From Bacillota bacterium (GTDB lineage Bacteria; Bacillota; Clostridia; Lachnospirales; Lachnospiraceae): a stretch of 64,000 nt of DNA. The stretch's first letter is position 1; every line of letters starts with the position of its first letter. The notes under the pieces are model-generated. The model was given only the letters and a program-made list of their open reading frames with translations. It was not told the DNA's origin and did not search any database. Below are positions 35,670 through 44,422 of this stretch, in pieces. Location of the stretch: contig JAEZLH010000034.1 of assembly GCA_023435895.1 (NCBI GenBank), positions 1-64,000 of the forward strand, in the 5' to 3' direction. The position numbers and the translations under genes are program-made.

Positions 35670-36980
35670 TTGTTAAATCGTATTATATTATTAATGACTT
35701 GCATATTTGAAATATATATTCTATATGACTTTTTTAGAAGTTTTTTTGATTTGAGAAGAGATTTAAGTAATGCATTTATCCGAAGTATCGTAATAGTAAT
35801 AGCAATTCTTTCTTTGTTTATAACAAATAATCTGGATAATGCTAATGTGAATTTAATATTAGTACCTTTCATTTATTTGATTTTTGTCTATTACTGTTTT
35901 GAAGGAAATAGATGGATAAAACTAGGTTATTTTATAATTACATTTAGCCTAATATTGGGATGTGAATTTTTGTTTGTAATATTATTAAGAATTCCATCCT
36001 ACATTGTGAAAGAAAGTGGTTTCACAGATTTGACCGCTATGCCTTGGCAGTTACTAACACTGAAATTATTAACATATTTATTATTTACTGTAGCAAAACA
36101 AATCCCAAAGGGTACAAAACGGCGCATTGACATAAAAGTGTTCCTTATGTATTTATTTGTTCCTATTTCAAGTTTGGGTATCATGTTGTCAACATATTAT
36201 GCGGGTATCAATTTAGTAGGTCATATACGGTTGCAATTCATTATGGTGGTATGCTTTGCGTTTTTATTATTGGGAAATATATTAATGTTTTATGCCTTCA
36301 ATCGATATTCGGAACAAATGGAAAAAGGAATGCAACAAGAACTTATTATATCAAAACAAAATATGGATTTAAAATATTACGAACAGATTGAAGTATTGAA
36401 CGAGAAATATAAAGAATTTATTCATAATACGAATCATTATTTAAAGGCGATAGGGCAATTGGCAAAAGGTGAGAATGGTGATGACATACTGGGGATATTA
36501 GATGAGTTGCATATAGAGCTTGAAAAAAATGAAACAATAGTCTATTGCGATAATCATACCATAAATGCAGTTTTAAGTGAAAAAAAGATGCAGGCAGCCC
36601 AAAATCAGATTACTTATGATGCATATGTAGAGCCTTGTGTAGAGTTGAATGGGGTTACACCTTCGGATTTGATCATCATGTTAGGAAATCTTCTTGATAA
36701 TGCAATTGTTGCTGCAATTGAATGCAAAATTGAAAGAAAGGTTACAGTTCGTATCTTTGTTAATTGTGAGACAAGTCATAATGTCATAAAAATTGTTAAT
36801 GATTATAGTGGAAACATAAGGATGGATAAGGGTAGATTTATTACATCTAAAAAGGATAGGGAATTACATGGAATTGGCTTAGAAAGTGTTAAAAATACAG
36901 TTAAAAAGTATGGGGGATATTTGGAATGTTTTACTGATGATATGAAATTTACTGCCATCTTAATCCTACCAGTCAGTTAG
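35670..36980 (+). CDS. agrC: GHKL sensor histidine kinase (AgrC-like)
   Basis: This encodes 436 aa from TTG with TAGGAG upstream. Six or more membrane spans fill the first ~210 residues, the peptide-sensing part. The phosphorylation box reads EFIHNTNHYLKAI, where the usual HD-x-x-N is HN-x-N. The ATPase has MLGNLLDNAIVAAIE (N-box) and LHGIGLESVKNTV (G-box). It would detect the autoinducing peptide encoded by agrD and phosphorylate the AgrA-like regulator. The gene order agrA-agrC-agrD-agrB differs from the staphylococcal BDCA order. Confidence 0.85.
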   Translation: MLNRIILLMTCIFEIYILYDFFRSFFDLRRDLSNAFIRSIVIVIAILSLFITNNLDNANVNLILVPFIYLIFVYYCFEGNRWIKLGYFIITFSLILGCEFLFVILLRIPSYIVKESGFTDLTAMPWQLLTLKLLTYLLFTVAKQIPKGTKRRIDIKVFLMYLFVPISSLGIMLSTYYAGINLVGHIRLQFIMVVCFAFLLLGNILMFYAFNRYSEQMEKGMQQELIISKQNMDLKYYEQIEVLNEKYKEFIHNTNHYLKAIGQLAKGENGDDILGILDELHIELEKNETIVYCDNHTINAVLSEKKMQAAQNQITYDAYVEPCVELNGVTPSDLIIMLGNLLDNAIVAAIECKIERKVTVRIFVNCETSHNVIKIVNDYSGNIRMDKGRFITSKKDRELHGIGLESVKNTVKKYGGYLECFTDDMKFTAILILPVS

Positions 36981-37054
36981 TTGCAACTATATTTATTATA
37001 GTTGATTATATAATAGTGATAGTATTACATTTACTGTAATATCGTTTTTAATCA

Positions 37055-37100
37055 GTGTAAATGCTGTGTTTATATTTCTCACAGCGTTTACGCTTTTTTT
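37055..37100 (+). terminator. Terminator between agrC and agrD
   Basis: GTGTAAATGCTGTG (37055-37068) pairs with CACAGCGTTTACGC (37080-37093) with two wobble pairs, followed by seven T. It separates agrAC from agrDB, so the latter must have its own promoter. Confidence 0.85.
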
Positions 37101-37120
37101 ATGTGTTTTATGAAATTAAT

Positions 37121-37229
37121 CACCGTTTTTGTATTGCAAAAATCGCCCTTCAGATTACAAAAAAATCCAATTTGTTGTAATGCATCATAATAATATGTAA
37201 AATAAAGAAAAAACAAGGAGGAATTTACA
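37121..37229 (+). promoter_or_regulatory. agrD upstream region with direct repeats
   Basis: TTGCAAAAATC (from 37133) and TTACAAAAAAATC (from 37155) are direct repeats 22 nt apart, two helical turns, as expected for a LytTR dimer. ACCGTTTTT at 37121-37129 also resembles the LytTR consensus. A clear -35/-10 pair is not certain; TAATAAT and TAAAAT stretches occur near 37188-37205. AAGGAGG precedes agrD. Confidence 0.4.
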
Positions 37230-37385
37230 ATGTTTACAAAGAAAAAGAATTTCATCAAATTATTAAGAGTATTTAATTGCATTGCGATAGTATTAGTTGC
37301 ACAAAGTGCAAATATTGCATGTGCATGGGTTTTCCATCAACCAGAATTTCCAGAAGCTGCAAATAAATTTAAAAAAACAAAGTGA
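37230..37385 (+). CDS. agrD: Cyclic-lactone autoinducer peptide precursor (AgrD-like)
   Basis: This encodes 51 aa with AAGGAGG nine bases upstream. An N-terminal amphipathic/hydrophobic leader (MFTKKKNFIKLLRVF, then NCIAIVLVAQ) precedes the core SANIACAWVF, and the acidic, Pro-containing tail is HQPEFPEAANKF. This is the three-part plan of AgrD. By analogy with staphylococcal AIPs, a thiolactone would link Cys31 to Phe35, giving a CAWVF ring with an N-terminal tail of unknown length. It lies 7 nt before agrB, whose product would process it. Confidence 0.85.
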   Translation: MFTKKKNFIKLLRVFNCIAIVLVAQSANIACAWVFHQPEFPEAANKFKKTK

Positions 37386-37392
37386 GAGAAGT

Positions 37393-37977
37393 ATGATTGA
37401 AAGAAAAATTGAAACCTTTCTTGTAAAACAGATGGCTGCTGGACTAATTAAGGAAGAAGACATCAGTGTGTATTCTTATGGATACACACTGATGTTGGAG
37501 ATGTTCGTTAATTTTGTGGTAGCAATGATAATAGGACTACTTTTGGACAAAGTCCTATTGATTTCCGTATTTCTTATAGCGTTTATTCCACTCAGAAGTT
37601 TTGCAGGGGGATACCATGCGAATAAAGCATGGAAATGCTTCATTTTATCAAACTCAGTTATCCTAATGGCAATTTGGGTTGCTCAATTTATATGTTCTAT
37701 TGATGTATTAGCTCAATTTCTTCTTGTAGAAGTTGCTTTAGGGTTAATAATAGCGAAATTAGCGCCAGTTCAAAGCGAAAACAAAAAAATCAGCAAACTG
37801 GAAGCGGATTTTTACAAAAGGATTGTTGTCGTTATATTTATTGTTGAGATATTAATGGAAATGGTTATTTATCTGTTTAATGATAAAAATATCACAGGTG
37901 TAATATTTGCTGCACATGTTGTAGTAACCATTTCACTTATGGTAGGAAAGTATCAAGAAAAAGGTAAGCAACATTGA
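37393..37977 (+). CDS. agrB: AgrB-family peptide-processing protease
   Basis: This encodes 194 aa from the ATG at 37393 (MIERKIETFLVKQ). A longer frame from 37297 lies inside agrD and is not used. Several membrane spans are visible. The catalytic pair is His75 and Cys82 in GGYHANKAWKC, equivalent to His77 and Cys84 of S. aureus AgrB. It cuts the AgrD tail and closes the thiolactone at the membrane. No terminator is visible between this gene and the biosynthetic genes that start 74 nt later. Confidence 0.9.
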   Translation: MIERKIETFLVKQMAAGLIKEEDISVYSYGYTLMLEMFVNFVVAMIIGLLLDKVLLISVFLIAFIPLRSFAGGYHANKAWKCFILSNSVILMAIWVAQFICSIDVLAQFLLVEVALGLIIAKLAPVQSENKKISKLEADFYKRIVVVIFIVEILMEMVIYLFNDKNITGVIFAAHVVVTISLMVGKYQEKGKQH

Positions 37978-38051
37978 ATTATCAAATAATAATTCGAATC
38001 AAAAGCCAGTGTAGGCTATGACGCTACTAATTGTTTAGGAAAGGTTAATTT

Positions 38052-38951
38052 ATGGATTTTTATGGTAAATTTATATGCGTAAAAAATAAAAGCGCGAAGA
38101 ATATTCAAGCTATATATAATTTTGCAGACGATGAACTTAGGCCATTAATCGTGATTCCATGCCAGTTTGAAGCTACGATGAAAGATAATCTAACGTTAAG
38201 CATGTTATTGGTTGGTAATGGATTTAATGTATTACGATTTGATTATACCAATCATGCAGGTATTAGTGATGGGGATCATTTGGAATTTACATTATCCGGA
38301 GCTTATAGTGATTTTGATGATATCATAGAATATGTTAAAAACAATATGGCATATTCTGAGTTGGGTGTACTTGGTATAAGCCTAACAGCAAGAGTATTAA
38401 TAAAATATTTTGCTTACAATGAAAGTACGGATGTTAATTTGTTTATATCATTAGTAGGTGTAATTAATTTAAATAGAACCTTAGATCATGTTTTAAGTGA
38501 GGATATTATACAAGGTAGACAGCAAGGTAAAATATATGGAAATAGAAAAGTGGTAAAGCATGTTATAGATATTGATAATTATTTGGATGACGCAATCATT
38601 AATCATTATACAGGAAAGAGTAATACAAAAAAAGAATTGAAGAATCTCAAAACAAATATGATTGCAATCTTTGCCGAAAACGATGAATGGGTTGACTTAT
38701 CCGATTATTATGATGTATTTGGATTAGATTATGAAAATATTAAGGACAAAATAATTATTAAGGATGCTTCTCATAAGCTGAGTAAAAATCCAAAAGCTGC
38801 TGAAGCTGCATTTCAGTTTATTGTAAAGAGTTTCTCAAAGTATTTGAGATATAAGCAAATGATAGATGAGGATATATATAAACCGTCAAAGTATGAAATT
38901 GCTGAAACAATAAAGAGAGAAAGAAAAATGGAAACAGAACTATGCAATTGA
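38052..38951 (+). CDS. LuxD-like acyl transferase/thioesterase
   Basis: This encodes 299 aa from ATG with GGAAAGG upstream. It is an alpha/beta hydrolase that closely follows LuxD, the myristoyl-ACP thioesterase of bioluminescent bacteria: FDYTNHAGISDG, VLGISLTARV (nucleophile Ser110), ENDEWVD (Asp211), ASHKLSKNP (His241), and the C-terminal IAETIKRERKMETEL. The LuxD triad is Ser114-Asp211-His241. LuxD releases free fatty acid from acyl-ACP for an AMP-forming ligase. Here the natural partner is the fatty acyl-AMP ligase domain at the start of the PKS-NRPS. Confidence 0.85.
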   Translation: MDFYGKFICVKNKSAKNIQAIYNFADDELRPLIVIPCQFEATMKDNLTLSMLLVGNGFNVLRFDYTNHAGISDGDHLEFTLSGAYSDFDDIIEYVKNNMAYSELGVLGISLTARVLIKYFAYNESTDVNLFISLVGVINLNRTLDHVLSEDIIQGRQQGKIYGNRKVVKHVIDIDNYLDDAIINHYTGKSNTKKELKNLKTNMIAIFAENDEWVDLSDYYDVFGLDYENIKDKIIIKDASHKLSKNPKAAEAAFQFIVKSFSKYLRYKQMIDEDIYKPSKYEIAETIKRERKMETELCN

Positions 38952-39005
38952 TTTAGCAATATAATGTCACCATAAGAATTACCAGAAAGGTGGAAGGGTT
39001 TCTAA

Positions 39006-39797
39006 GTGAAAGTAGCATTGTGCCAATCAGAGATCATATATGAAGAGGTTGAACAAAATCTAAAGAAAGCGGAATTGCGAATACAGGAAGCCAAAGAGAA
39101 AGGTTCAGAATTAATCCTTTTCCCGGAAATGAGTTTTACTGGTTTTTCAATGAACGTACTAAAAATTAGTAAGTACGATAAAAAAATTTGCGATCGGATA
39201 AGGGAATTCGGGATTAAGTATCAGATTAATATAGGTTTTGGATGGGTTAAATTACAGGGGGATAAGGGTGAAAATCATTATTCTATTATAGATCAGGAAG
39301 GTGTAATTATTACAGATTATATAAAAATTCATCCATTTACTTATGGCGGTGAGAATTTACACTATTGTAGTGGCAATCAAACAAAAGTTGTAAATATAAA
39401 TAATAGATCTTTTAGTCCCTTTCTTTGTTATGACTTACGTTTTCCAGAGTTGTTTCAAAGTGTTTCTAATGATGCGGAAATTATTATTGTTGCAGCAAAT
39501 TGGCCAGAGGTGAGAAGAGAACATTGGTTAACGTTGCTGAAAGCAAGAGCGATTGAAAATCAGGTGTATATGATTGGGGTTAATTGTACCGGGGTGCAGA
39601 AGGATACCCTTTATTCAGGCGATAGCGTAATTTATGACCCGGAGGGGAATAGTTTACATAGCATTTTGATTGGAAATGAGTTGGAAGTATTTGAGATTGA
39701 GAATAATATAACAGCATTTAGGAGTAAGTTTCCCTTAAAGCAAGATAGAAGAAATGATCTTTATTACCAATTATATAAACAAGGAGTAAATCATTAA
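39006..39797 (+). CDS. Nitrilase-superfamily amidohydrolase
   Basis: This encodes 263 aa from GTG (AAGGTGG some 15 bases upstream). The catalytic Glu-Lys-Cys triad is Glu41 (LFPEMSFTG), Lys107 (YIKIHPF) and Cys141 (CYDLRFPE). The sequence resembles the Nit2/omega-amidase and YafV-like branch. Such enzymes hydrolyse amides or omega-amides in the cytoplasm. Inside a lipopeptide operon it could clean up off-pathway amides or modify a building block; this role is inferred. Confidence 0.87.
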   Translation: MKVALCQSEIIYEEVEQNLKKAELRIQEAKEKGSELILFPEMSFTGFSMNVLKISKYDKKICDRIREFGIKYQINIGFGWVKLQGDKGENHYSIIDQEGVIITDYIKIHPFTYGGENLHYCSGNQTKVVNINNRSFSPFLCYDLRFPELFQSVSNDAEIIIVAANWPEVRREHWLTLLKARAIENQVYMIGVNCTGVQKDTLYSGDSVIYDPEGNSLHSILIGNELEVFEIENNITAFRSKFPLKQDRRNDLYYQLYKQGVNH

Positions 39798-39853
39798 CAA
39801 TAAATAAATCAATAGAAGTGATTGGATTACCAACTCGTGGGCAGAGGGTATTT

Positions 39854-40528
39854 ATGGCTATAGTTTTTACTTTAAAGATATCATCAGAGGAAGATGAGGA
39901 ATTATTTAAGAGGCTTTACAAGATATTACCACTTTATAGAATAAAGCAGGTTAACAGTTTTCGTAACCACTGGGATCAAGCCAGATGCTGTTATGCAGAG
40001 ATCCTGATTATGTATTACCTTCTTTCTATAAAGGGAATTGATAATTATGAAATTGAAAAAAATTATTATGGAAAACCATTTCTTAAAAATATTCCTGATT
40101 GTTTTTATAATATCTCTCATTCAGGTAGTTGGGTTGTAGCTGTATTTGATAATCAGGAAGTTGGTATAGATGTTGAAGAAATCAAGGAAATTGATTTGAA
40201 TATTGCACGAAACTATTTTCATCCTAAAGAGTATCAAGCGATTTATAAAGCAAAAGAAAATAAGAGAAGAGAACTGTTTTATGAATTTTGGACATTAAAA
40301 GAAAGTTATTTGAAATACCTTGGATATGGGCTGTCAAAACCCTTGAATGAGTTCTGTATTGAAATAATTGCAGATCAAATCAAGATATCAGATGATTTAC
40401 TTGGAAGTGTTTATTTCAGTTTAATAGATTTGGAATCGGGCTATAAGCTAGCCATATGTTTGCAAGGAAATACAGTAAAAGAAATAAAAAATGTCACTCT
40501 TAAAGAATTATATTATTTTTTAAAATGA
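39854..40528 (+). CDS. 4'-phosphopantetheinyl transferase, Sfp type
   Basis: This encodes 224 aa from the ATG at 39854, with GAGGG upstream; a GTG 12 codons earlier has no such site. Sfp-type signatures are YNISHSGSWVVAVF, VGIDVEEI (Mg-binding Asp/Glu) and FWTLKESYLKYLG. It transfers phosphopantetheine from CoA to carrier-protein serines and would activate the ACP and PCP domains of the following synthetases. Length is normal for this group. Confidence 0.92.
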   Translation: MAIVFTLKISSEEDEELFKRLYKILPLYRIKQVNSFRNHWDQARCCYAEILIMYYLLSIKGIDNYEIEKNYYGKPFLKNIPDCFYNISHSGSWVVAVFDNQEVGIDVEEIKEIDLNIARNYFHPKEYQAIYKAKENKRRELFYEFWTLKESYLKYLGYGLSKPLNEFCIEIIADQIKISDDLLGSVYFSLIDLESGYKLAICLQGNTVKEIKNVTLKELYYFLK

Positions 40529-40554
40529 AATGTATTTTATGAGAGGAGCTTGGA

Positions 40555-42342
40555 ATGAGTACAAAACTAAATGGAGAAAAGCAAGTAGTAATAGGAGTAT
40601 CATTTGGATATCATGATGCATCCTGTTGCATTATTAAAGACGGAGTACTGATCGCGTCAGCACAGGAGGAGAGATTTACAAGAATTAAGCATGATTTTTC
40701 AGTACCGATGAATTCCTTTCAGTATTGTTTGGAGGCTGCTAACGTTGATATACAGGAAGTGGATGCCATCGCATATTATGAAGAGCCATATGAAAAGCTT
40801 TCAAGACAAATCTGGATGGGGCTTCAATCAAACAATTCTAATGCCAGAAAAAAAGGTATTGCCGGAGTTTTAATTGATTCTAGAAAGTTTGAAAGAGAAA
40901 TTAGAGAGAAGCTTGGATATCAGGGAGAATTACATTATGTAAAACATCATCTTTCTCACGGTGCCAGTTCATACTTTTTTTCAGGATATGAGAGAGCGGA
41001 TATTCTTACAGTTGATGGAGTTGGTGAGTGGCAGTGTATGACGTATGGCTATGCAGATGGAGACAATATTGATATCTATGAGAGCGTGGATTTTCCGGAT
41101 TCGATTGGTCTTTTATATAGCGCAATTACAGCATATCTTGGGTTTGAAGTAAATGACGGTGAGTACAAAGTAATGGGGCTAGCACCATATGGAGAAGCAA
41201 ATCAGGTAGATAAAATATATCAGATGATTGCAGAACATGAGGGTGGTTCCTTTAAATTAAACTATGAGTATTTTTCTTATGTTTCTGAAGATGTAATGTA
41301 TTCTAACAAAATGGAAGAGTTGTTTGGTTATAAAGGGAGAACGCCTGAAAGCAAATTACTACAATTTCATAAAGATATGGCAAAATCCATTCAGGTAGTG
41401 ATTGAAGAGCTGTTATTTGAAAAAGCTATATATGTTTATGAAAAACATCCCTGTGACAGCTTGTGCCTTGCAGGAGGAGTGGCATTAAACTGCGTTGCTG
41501 TAGGGAAAATACATAAAAATGGCCCCTTTAAGAATGTCTTTGTTCAACCAGCCGCAGGTGACGCAGGGGGAGCAATTGGCGCCGCTGCGTATGTATATAA
41601 AAAGTTGTTTGGTAATCGGATAAGACCTCTTGAGAATGCATATCTTGGACCAGGCTATACACTGGAATATATCCTTGGAATTTTAGAGGAAGCTTCTATC
41701 AATTATCTGGATTTTAGAGATAAAGAGGATGAGATGCTGACCTATATATGTGAAAAACTGGAGGATGGTAATGTAATAGGCTGGTTCCACGGAAGAATGG
41801 AATTCGGGCCAAGGGCATTAGGTGCAAGATCAATTATTGCTGATCCGAGAAAGGCAAATATGCGTGATTTGATTAATAGCATGGTAAAGAAGAGAGAAAG
41901 CTTTCGTCCTTTTGCACCTTCAATATTAAGAGAGAAGGTGCATGAGCATTTTAGCATTGATTATGAATCTCCATATATGTTGGAGACTTGTCAGGTTGTT
42001 TCAGATTTAGATTTGCCTGCGATTACACATGTTGATGGCTCTGGGCGTTTACAGACCGTTACAGAAAAGGACAACGGAAGATATTCAAGGCTAATTGAAA
42101 AATTTGATGAGATGTCGGGCTGTCCATTGGTTTTAAATACATCCTTTAATATGAGAGGGGAACCCATTGTGTGTTCTCCAATCGATGCAATCAAATGTTT
42201 TATTCGTTCTCAGATGGATGTCTTGGTCTTGGAGGATTTTGTTGTATTGAAGGAATATATACCTGAGATGTGGAAGTACTTCGTGGAACGCGAGAAAATT
42301 TCAAAAACCAATGTAAACAGTATGGTTTATACATTGATGTAA
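40555..42342 (+). CDS. NodU/CmcH-family O-carbamoyltransferase
   Basis: This encodes 595 aa from ATG with GAGGAGC upstream. The N-terminal domain has the ASKHA/Kae1-like fold: VIGVSFGYHDASCCIIKDG, the metal-binding HHLSHGASSYFFSGY (residues ~127-141), LTVDGVGEWQ, and CLAGGVALNC. The C-terminal YrdC-like part includes GRMEFGPRALGARSI and NTSFNMRGEPIV. The family uses carbamoyl phosphate and ATP to carbamoylate hydroxyl groups, as in nodulation factors, cephamycin and tobramycin. It is a candidate tailoring enzyme for the lipopeptide. Confidence 0.9.
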   Translation: MSTKLNGEKQVVIGVSFGYHDASCCIIKDGVLIASAQEERFTRIKHDFSVPMNSFQYCLEAANVDIQEVDAIAYYEEPYEKLSRQIWMGLQSNNSNARKKGIAGVLIDSRKFEREIREKLGYQGELHYVKHHLSHGASSYFFSGYERADILTVDGVGEWQCMTYGYADGDNIDIYESVDFPDSIGLLYSAITAYLGFEVNDGEYKVMGLAPYGEANQVDKIYQMIAEHEGGSFKLNYEYFSYVSEDVMYSNKMEELFGYKGRTPESKLLQFHKDMAKSIQVVIEELLFEKAIYVYEKHPCDSLCLAGGVALNCVAVGKIHKNGPFKNVFVQPAAGDAGGAIGAAAYVYKKLFGNRIRPLENAYLGPGYTLEYILGILEEASINYLDFRDKEDEMLTYICEKLEDGNVIGWFHGRMEFGPRALGARSIIADPRKANMRDLINSMVKKRESFRPFAPSILREKVHEHFSIDYESPYMLETCQVVSDLDLPAITHVDGSGRLQTVTEKDNGRYSRLIEKFDEMSGCPLVLNTSFNMRGEPIVCSPIDAIKCFIRSQMDVLVLEDFVVLKEYIPEMWKYFVEREKISKTNVNSMVYTLM

Positions 42343-42371
42343 AAAACATAAATCAGGAAAAGGAGAGGAAT

Positions 42372-44417
42372 ATGCAGAGACCAAACGGAATAATAAAAGA
42401 TTATATTAATCAAGTGAGCCATTTAGCAGAGAAGGATGAGAATGAGCTATTAAAAACGATTGCTTTGATGTACTTGCACCAAAGTAATGATGAAGATAAA
42501 AATGAAAAAGTCTTAGGAAAAACTAATAAGGTTGGGATTTGGCGTAGAAATTCAGACAATAATGACAGTGGTTATGTGATAGATGAAGATAGGATGGATG
42601 AAATGAATTTCTGGGCAAGGAATATGAATATTGTACCCAAGTCTACCAAAAAAAGAGTGGTATTAATAGGTGAATCAGCAGCGCGTGGATATTTTTATGA
42701 TCCTGTCTATAATCCTGCAATGGAATTAGAAAATACTCTTCATGAGATGGCGGTTAATGAATATGAAGTCATTGATCTTGCAAGAACAGATTTAAGCTAT
42801 GAGATGATGATAAACTTAATTAATGAAAGCGCTGAGTTAAATCCAGATATGGTAGTTTTGTTTGCAGGCAATAACTGGGATGTAAATGATATTTGGGAAA
42901 ACCATAAATTTGAAGTTAGCAAAGTGATAAGAGAAGAAGGTCTTAATGGTCTTGTTCAATATTGCAATGAATTTTTGGTAAGGAATGTGGAAAATTTATA
43001 TAGCCACCTAAATAATTTATTTACATGTAAAGAAATTCCGGTGATTGTTATAATTCCTGAATTTAACTTATGTGATTGGAAGGATCCTGACATCGGTGTT
43101 AATTGGCTAATGGATGGAGAGTGCAGTAGATGGAACCTACTTTTTGATATAACCAAAACTATGATGGACGCTGGCGATTATAAAGATTGTATCAAAATGC
43201 TTGAAACAGAAGAAAGTATGCACGAATATGCAGGTACAAAATTATGGTATTCGTTAGCAAAATCATATAATAGCTTAGGGATGAATGATAAGGCTGAACA
43301 AGTTTATACAAAAATCAAGGATATCACAATGATTTATCCAAAAATAAATACACCAAGGGCATTTTCAGTAGTGCAAGAGGCATTGAAAAATGCCGCTGTT
43401 AGATATAAAGGAATTCAATATATCGATATGCATGATTTGTTTTATCAGGAAGGTTCATTAATTGGCCGAGAATTCTTTATGGACTATTGTCATTTGTCTT
43501 TAAAGGGCATAAGAATTCTTATGAGAAGTGTTGCTGGGGTCATTTTAAATCAGGATATTTCTGAAACTATAAATCGTGAAATGAATATTGATAAGAAGGT
43601 GGAAAGCCAGGCACATTTTCTTGCTGCCATCCATAATGCACACTGGGGCCAGGAAGATGAAATTATCCAGTATCATTTAGAAAAAGCAATTATGGAATGG
43701 CCTGAAATCCGAGATACAATGAAAGAATTTATTGATTTTCAGTGTAGAACCCTACCTATTTGGATGAGTAAGCAGACGGAGGGGTACATTGGAGGGATAT
43801 CGGAACAGGGACAACGTTATTTAACAGAAAATAAGGGATTATTACTGGATCGTAAATTAATAGATGCCATAGGAAATGTTTTAAAGAGCGAGGAATTAGT
43901 TCAGCATATCTTAGAGGTAAGAAATAAAGCATATGGTCTTCAACGTGGAACCATCAGTTTATTAAGTTCAGATTATTATGTAAATGCTTTGTCACAGAAG
44001 GAAGCACAGTATAACTGGTCCACCATTCCTGAAAAACTAAGACGCTATGGATATCTGACCGCTTATGGGGAGGATACCGGTTTTATATTTACAACAAATC
44101 AGCCGGTAGATATTCAATCGGAATTGATTTATCGTGCAAATATAAAAAGTGATGAGGTAAAAAAAGTGATGATCAGTATTAACCAACAAGAAATTGGTTC
44201 TTATGAAATCACAAGCGATTGGCAGAAATTGAATTTGAACATAAGTAAAGAATACATAAAAGAAGGAATAAATGAAATAAATGTACAGTGGCCGGCAGTG
44301 AATGACAGTATGAAAGAACAAAGAGAAAAAATTATTGATGAGATTGAAAAAGGTATAACTCCGGAAGTGGTTCCAATTTATGGAGAAATTTATAAGTTTG
44401 TTTTACTTGGAGCTTAG
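42372..44417 (+). CDS. SGNH/GDSL-hydrolase-like protein with TPR-like and C-terminal domains
   Basis: This encodes 681 aa from the ATG at 42372, with AGGAGAGG upstream; the longer frame overlaps the carbamoyltransferase. An SGNH core is visible: VLIGESAARGYFYDP with Ser102, VLFAGNNWD (block III Asn), and FMDYCHLSLKG (DxxH). The core is interrupted by a helical region (~245-330) with TPR-like pairs (YKDCIKMLETEE, AKSYNSLGMNDKAEQVY). The last ~100 residues form a beta-rich domain (DVQ/IYRANIKSDEVKKVMISI region). It may be an esterase, O-acyltransferase-like enzyme or accessory factor. No exact family was recalled. Confidence 0.65.
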   Translation: MQRPNGIIKDYINQVSHLAEKDENELLKTIALMYLHQSNDEDKNEKVLGKTNKVGIWRRNSDNNDSGYVIDEDRMDEMNFWARNMNIVPKSTKKRVVLIGESAARGYFYDPVYNPAMELENTLHEMAVNEYEVIDLARTDLSYEMMINLINESAELNPDMVVLFAGNNWDVNDIWENHKFEVSKVIREEGLNGLVQYCNEFLVRNVENLYSHLNNLFTCKEIPVIVIIPEFNLCDWKDPDIGVNWLMDGECSRWNLLFDITKTMMDAGDYKDCIKMLETEESMHEYAGTKLWYSLAKSYNSLGMNDKAEQVYTKIKDITMIYPKINTPRAFSVVQEALKNAAVRYKGIQYIDMHDLFYQEGSLIGREFFMDYCHLSLKGIRILMRSVAGVILNQDISETINREMNIDKKVESQAHFLAAIHNAHWGQEDEIIQYHLEKAIMEWPEIRDTMKEFIDFQCRTLPIWMSKQTEGYIGGISEQGQRYLTENKGLLLDRKLIDAIGNVLKSEELVQHILEVRNKAYGLQRGTISLLSSDYYVNALSQKEAQYNWSTIPEKLRRYGYLTAYGEDTGFIFTTNQPVDIQSELIYRANIKSDEVKKVMISINQQEIGSYEITSDWQKLNLNISKEYIKEGINEINVQWPAVNDSMKEQREKIIDEIEKGITPEVVPIYGEIYKFVLLGA

Positions 44418-44422
44418 AGTTT

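Noticed and set aside
37088..37282. Minus-strand open frame of 64 codons over agrD
   Set aside because: It has no ribosome site, covers the agrC terminator and agrD, and its amino-acid make-up (Phe/Asn/Tyr-rich) is typical of antisense A+T-rich DNA.
42270..42371. N-terminal extension of the SGNH protein into the carbamoyltransferase gene
   Set aside because: The extension overlaps 73 nt of the previous gene in another frame, while AGGAGAGG sits before the ATG at 42372.
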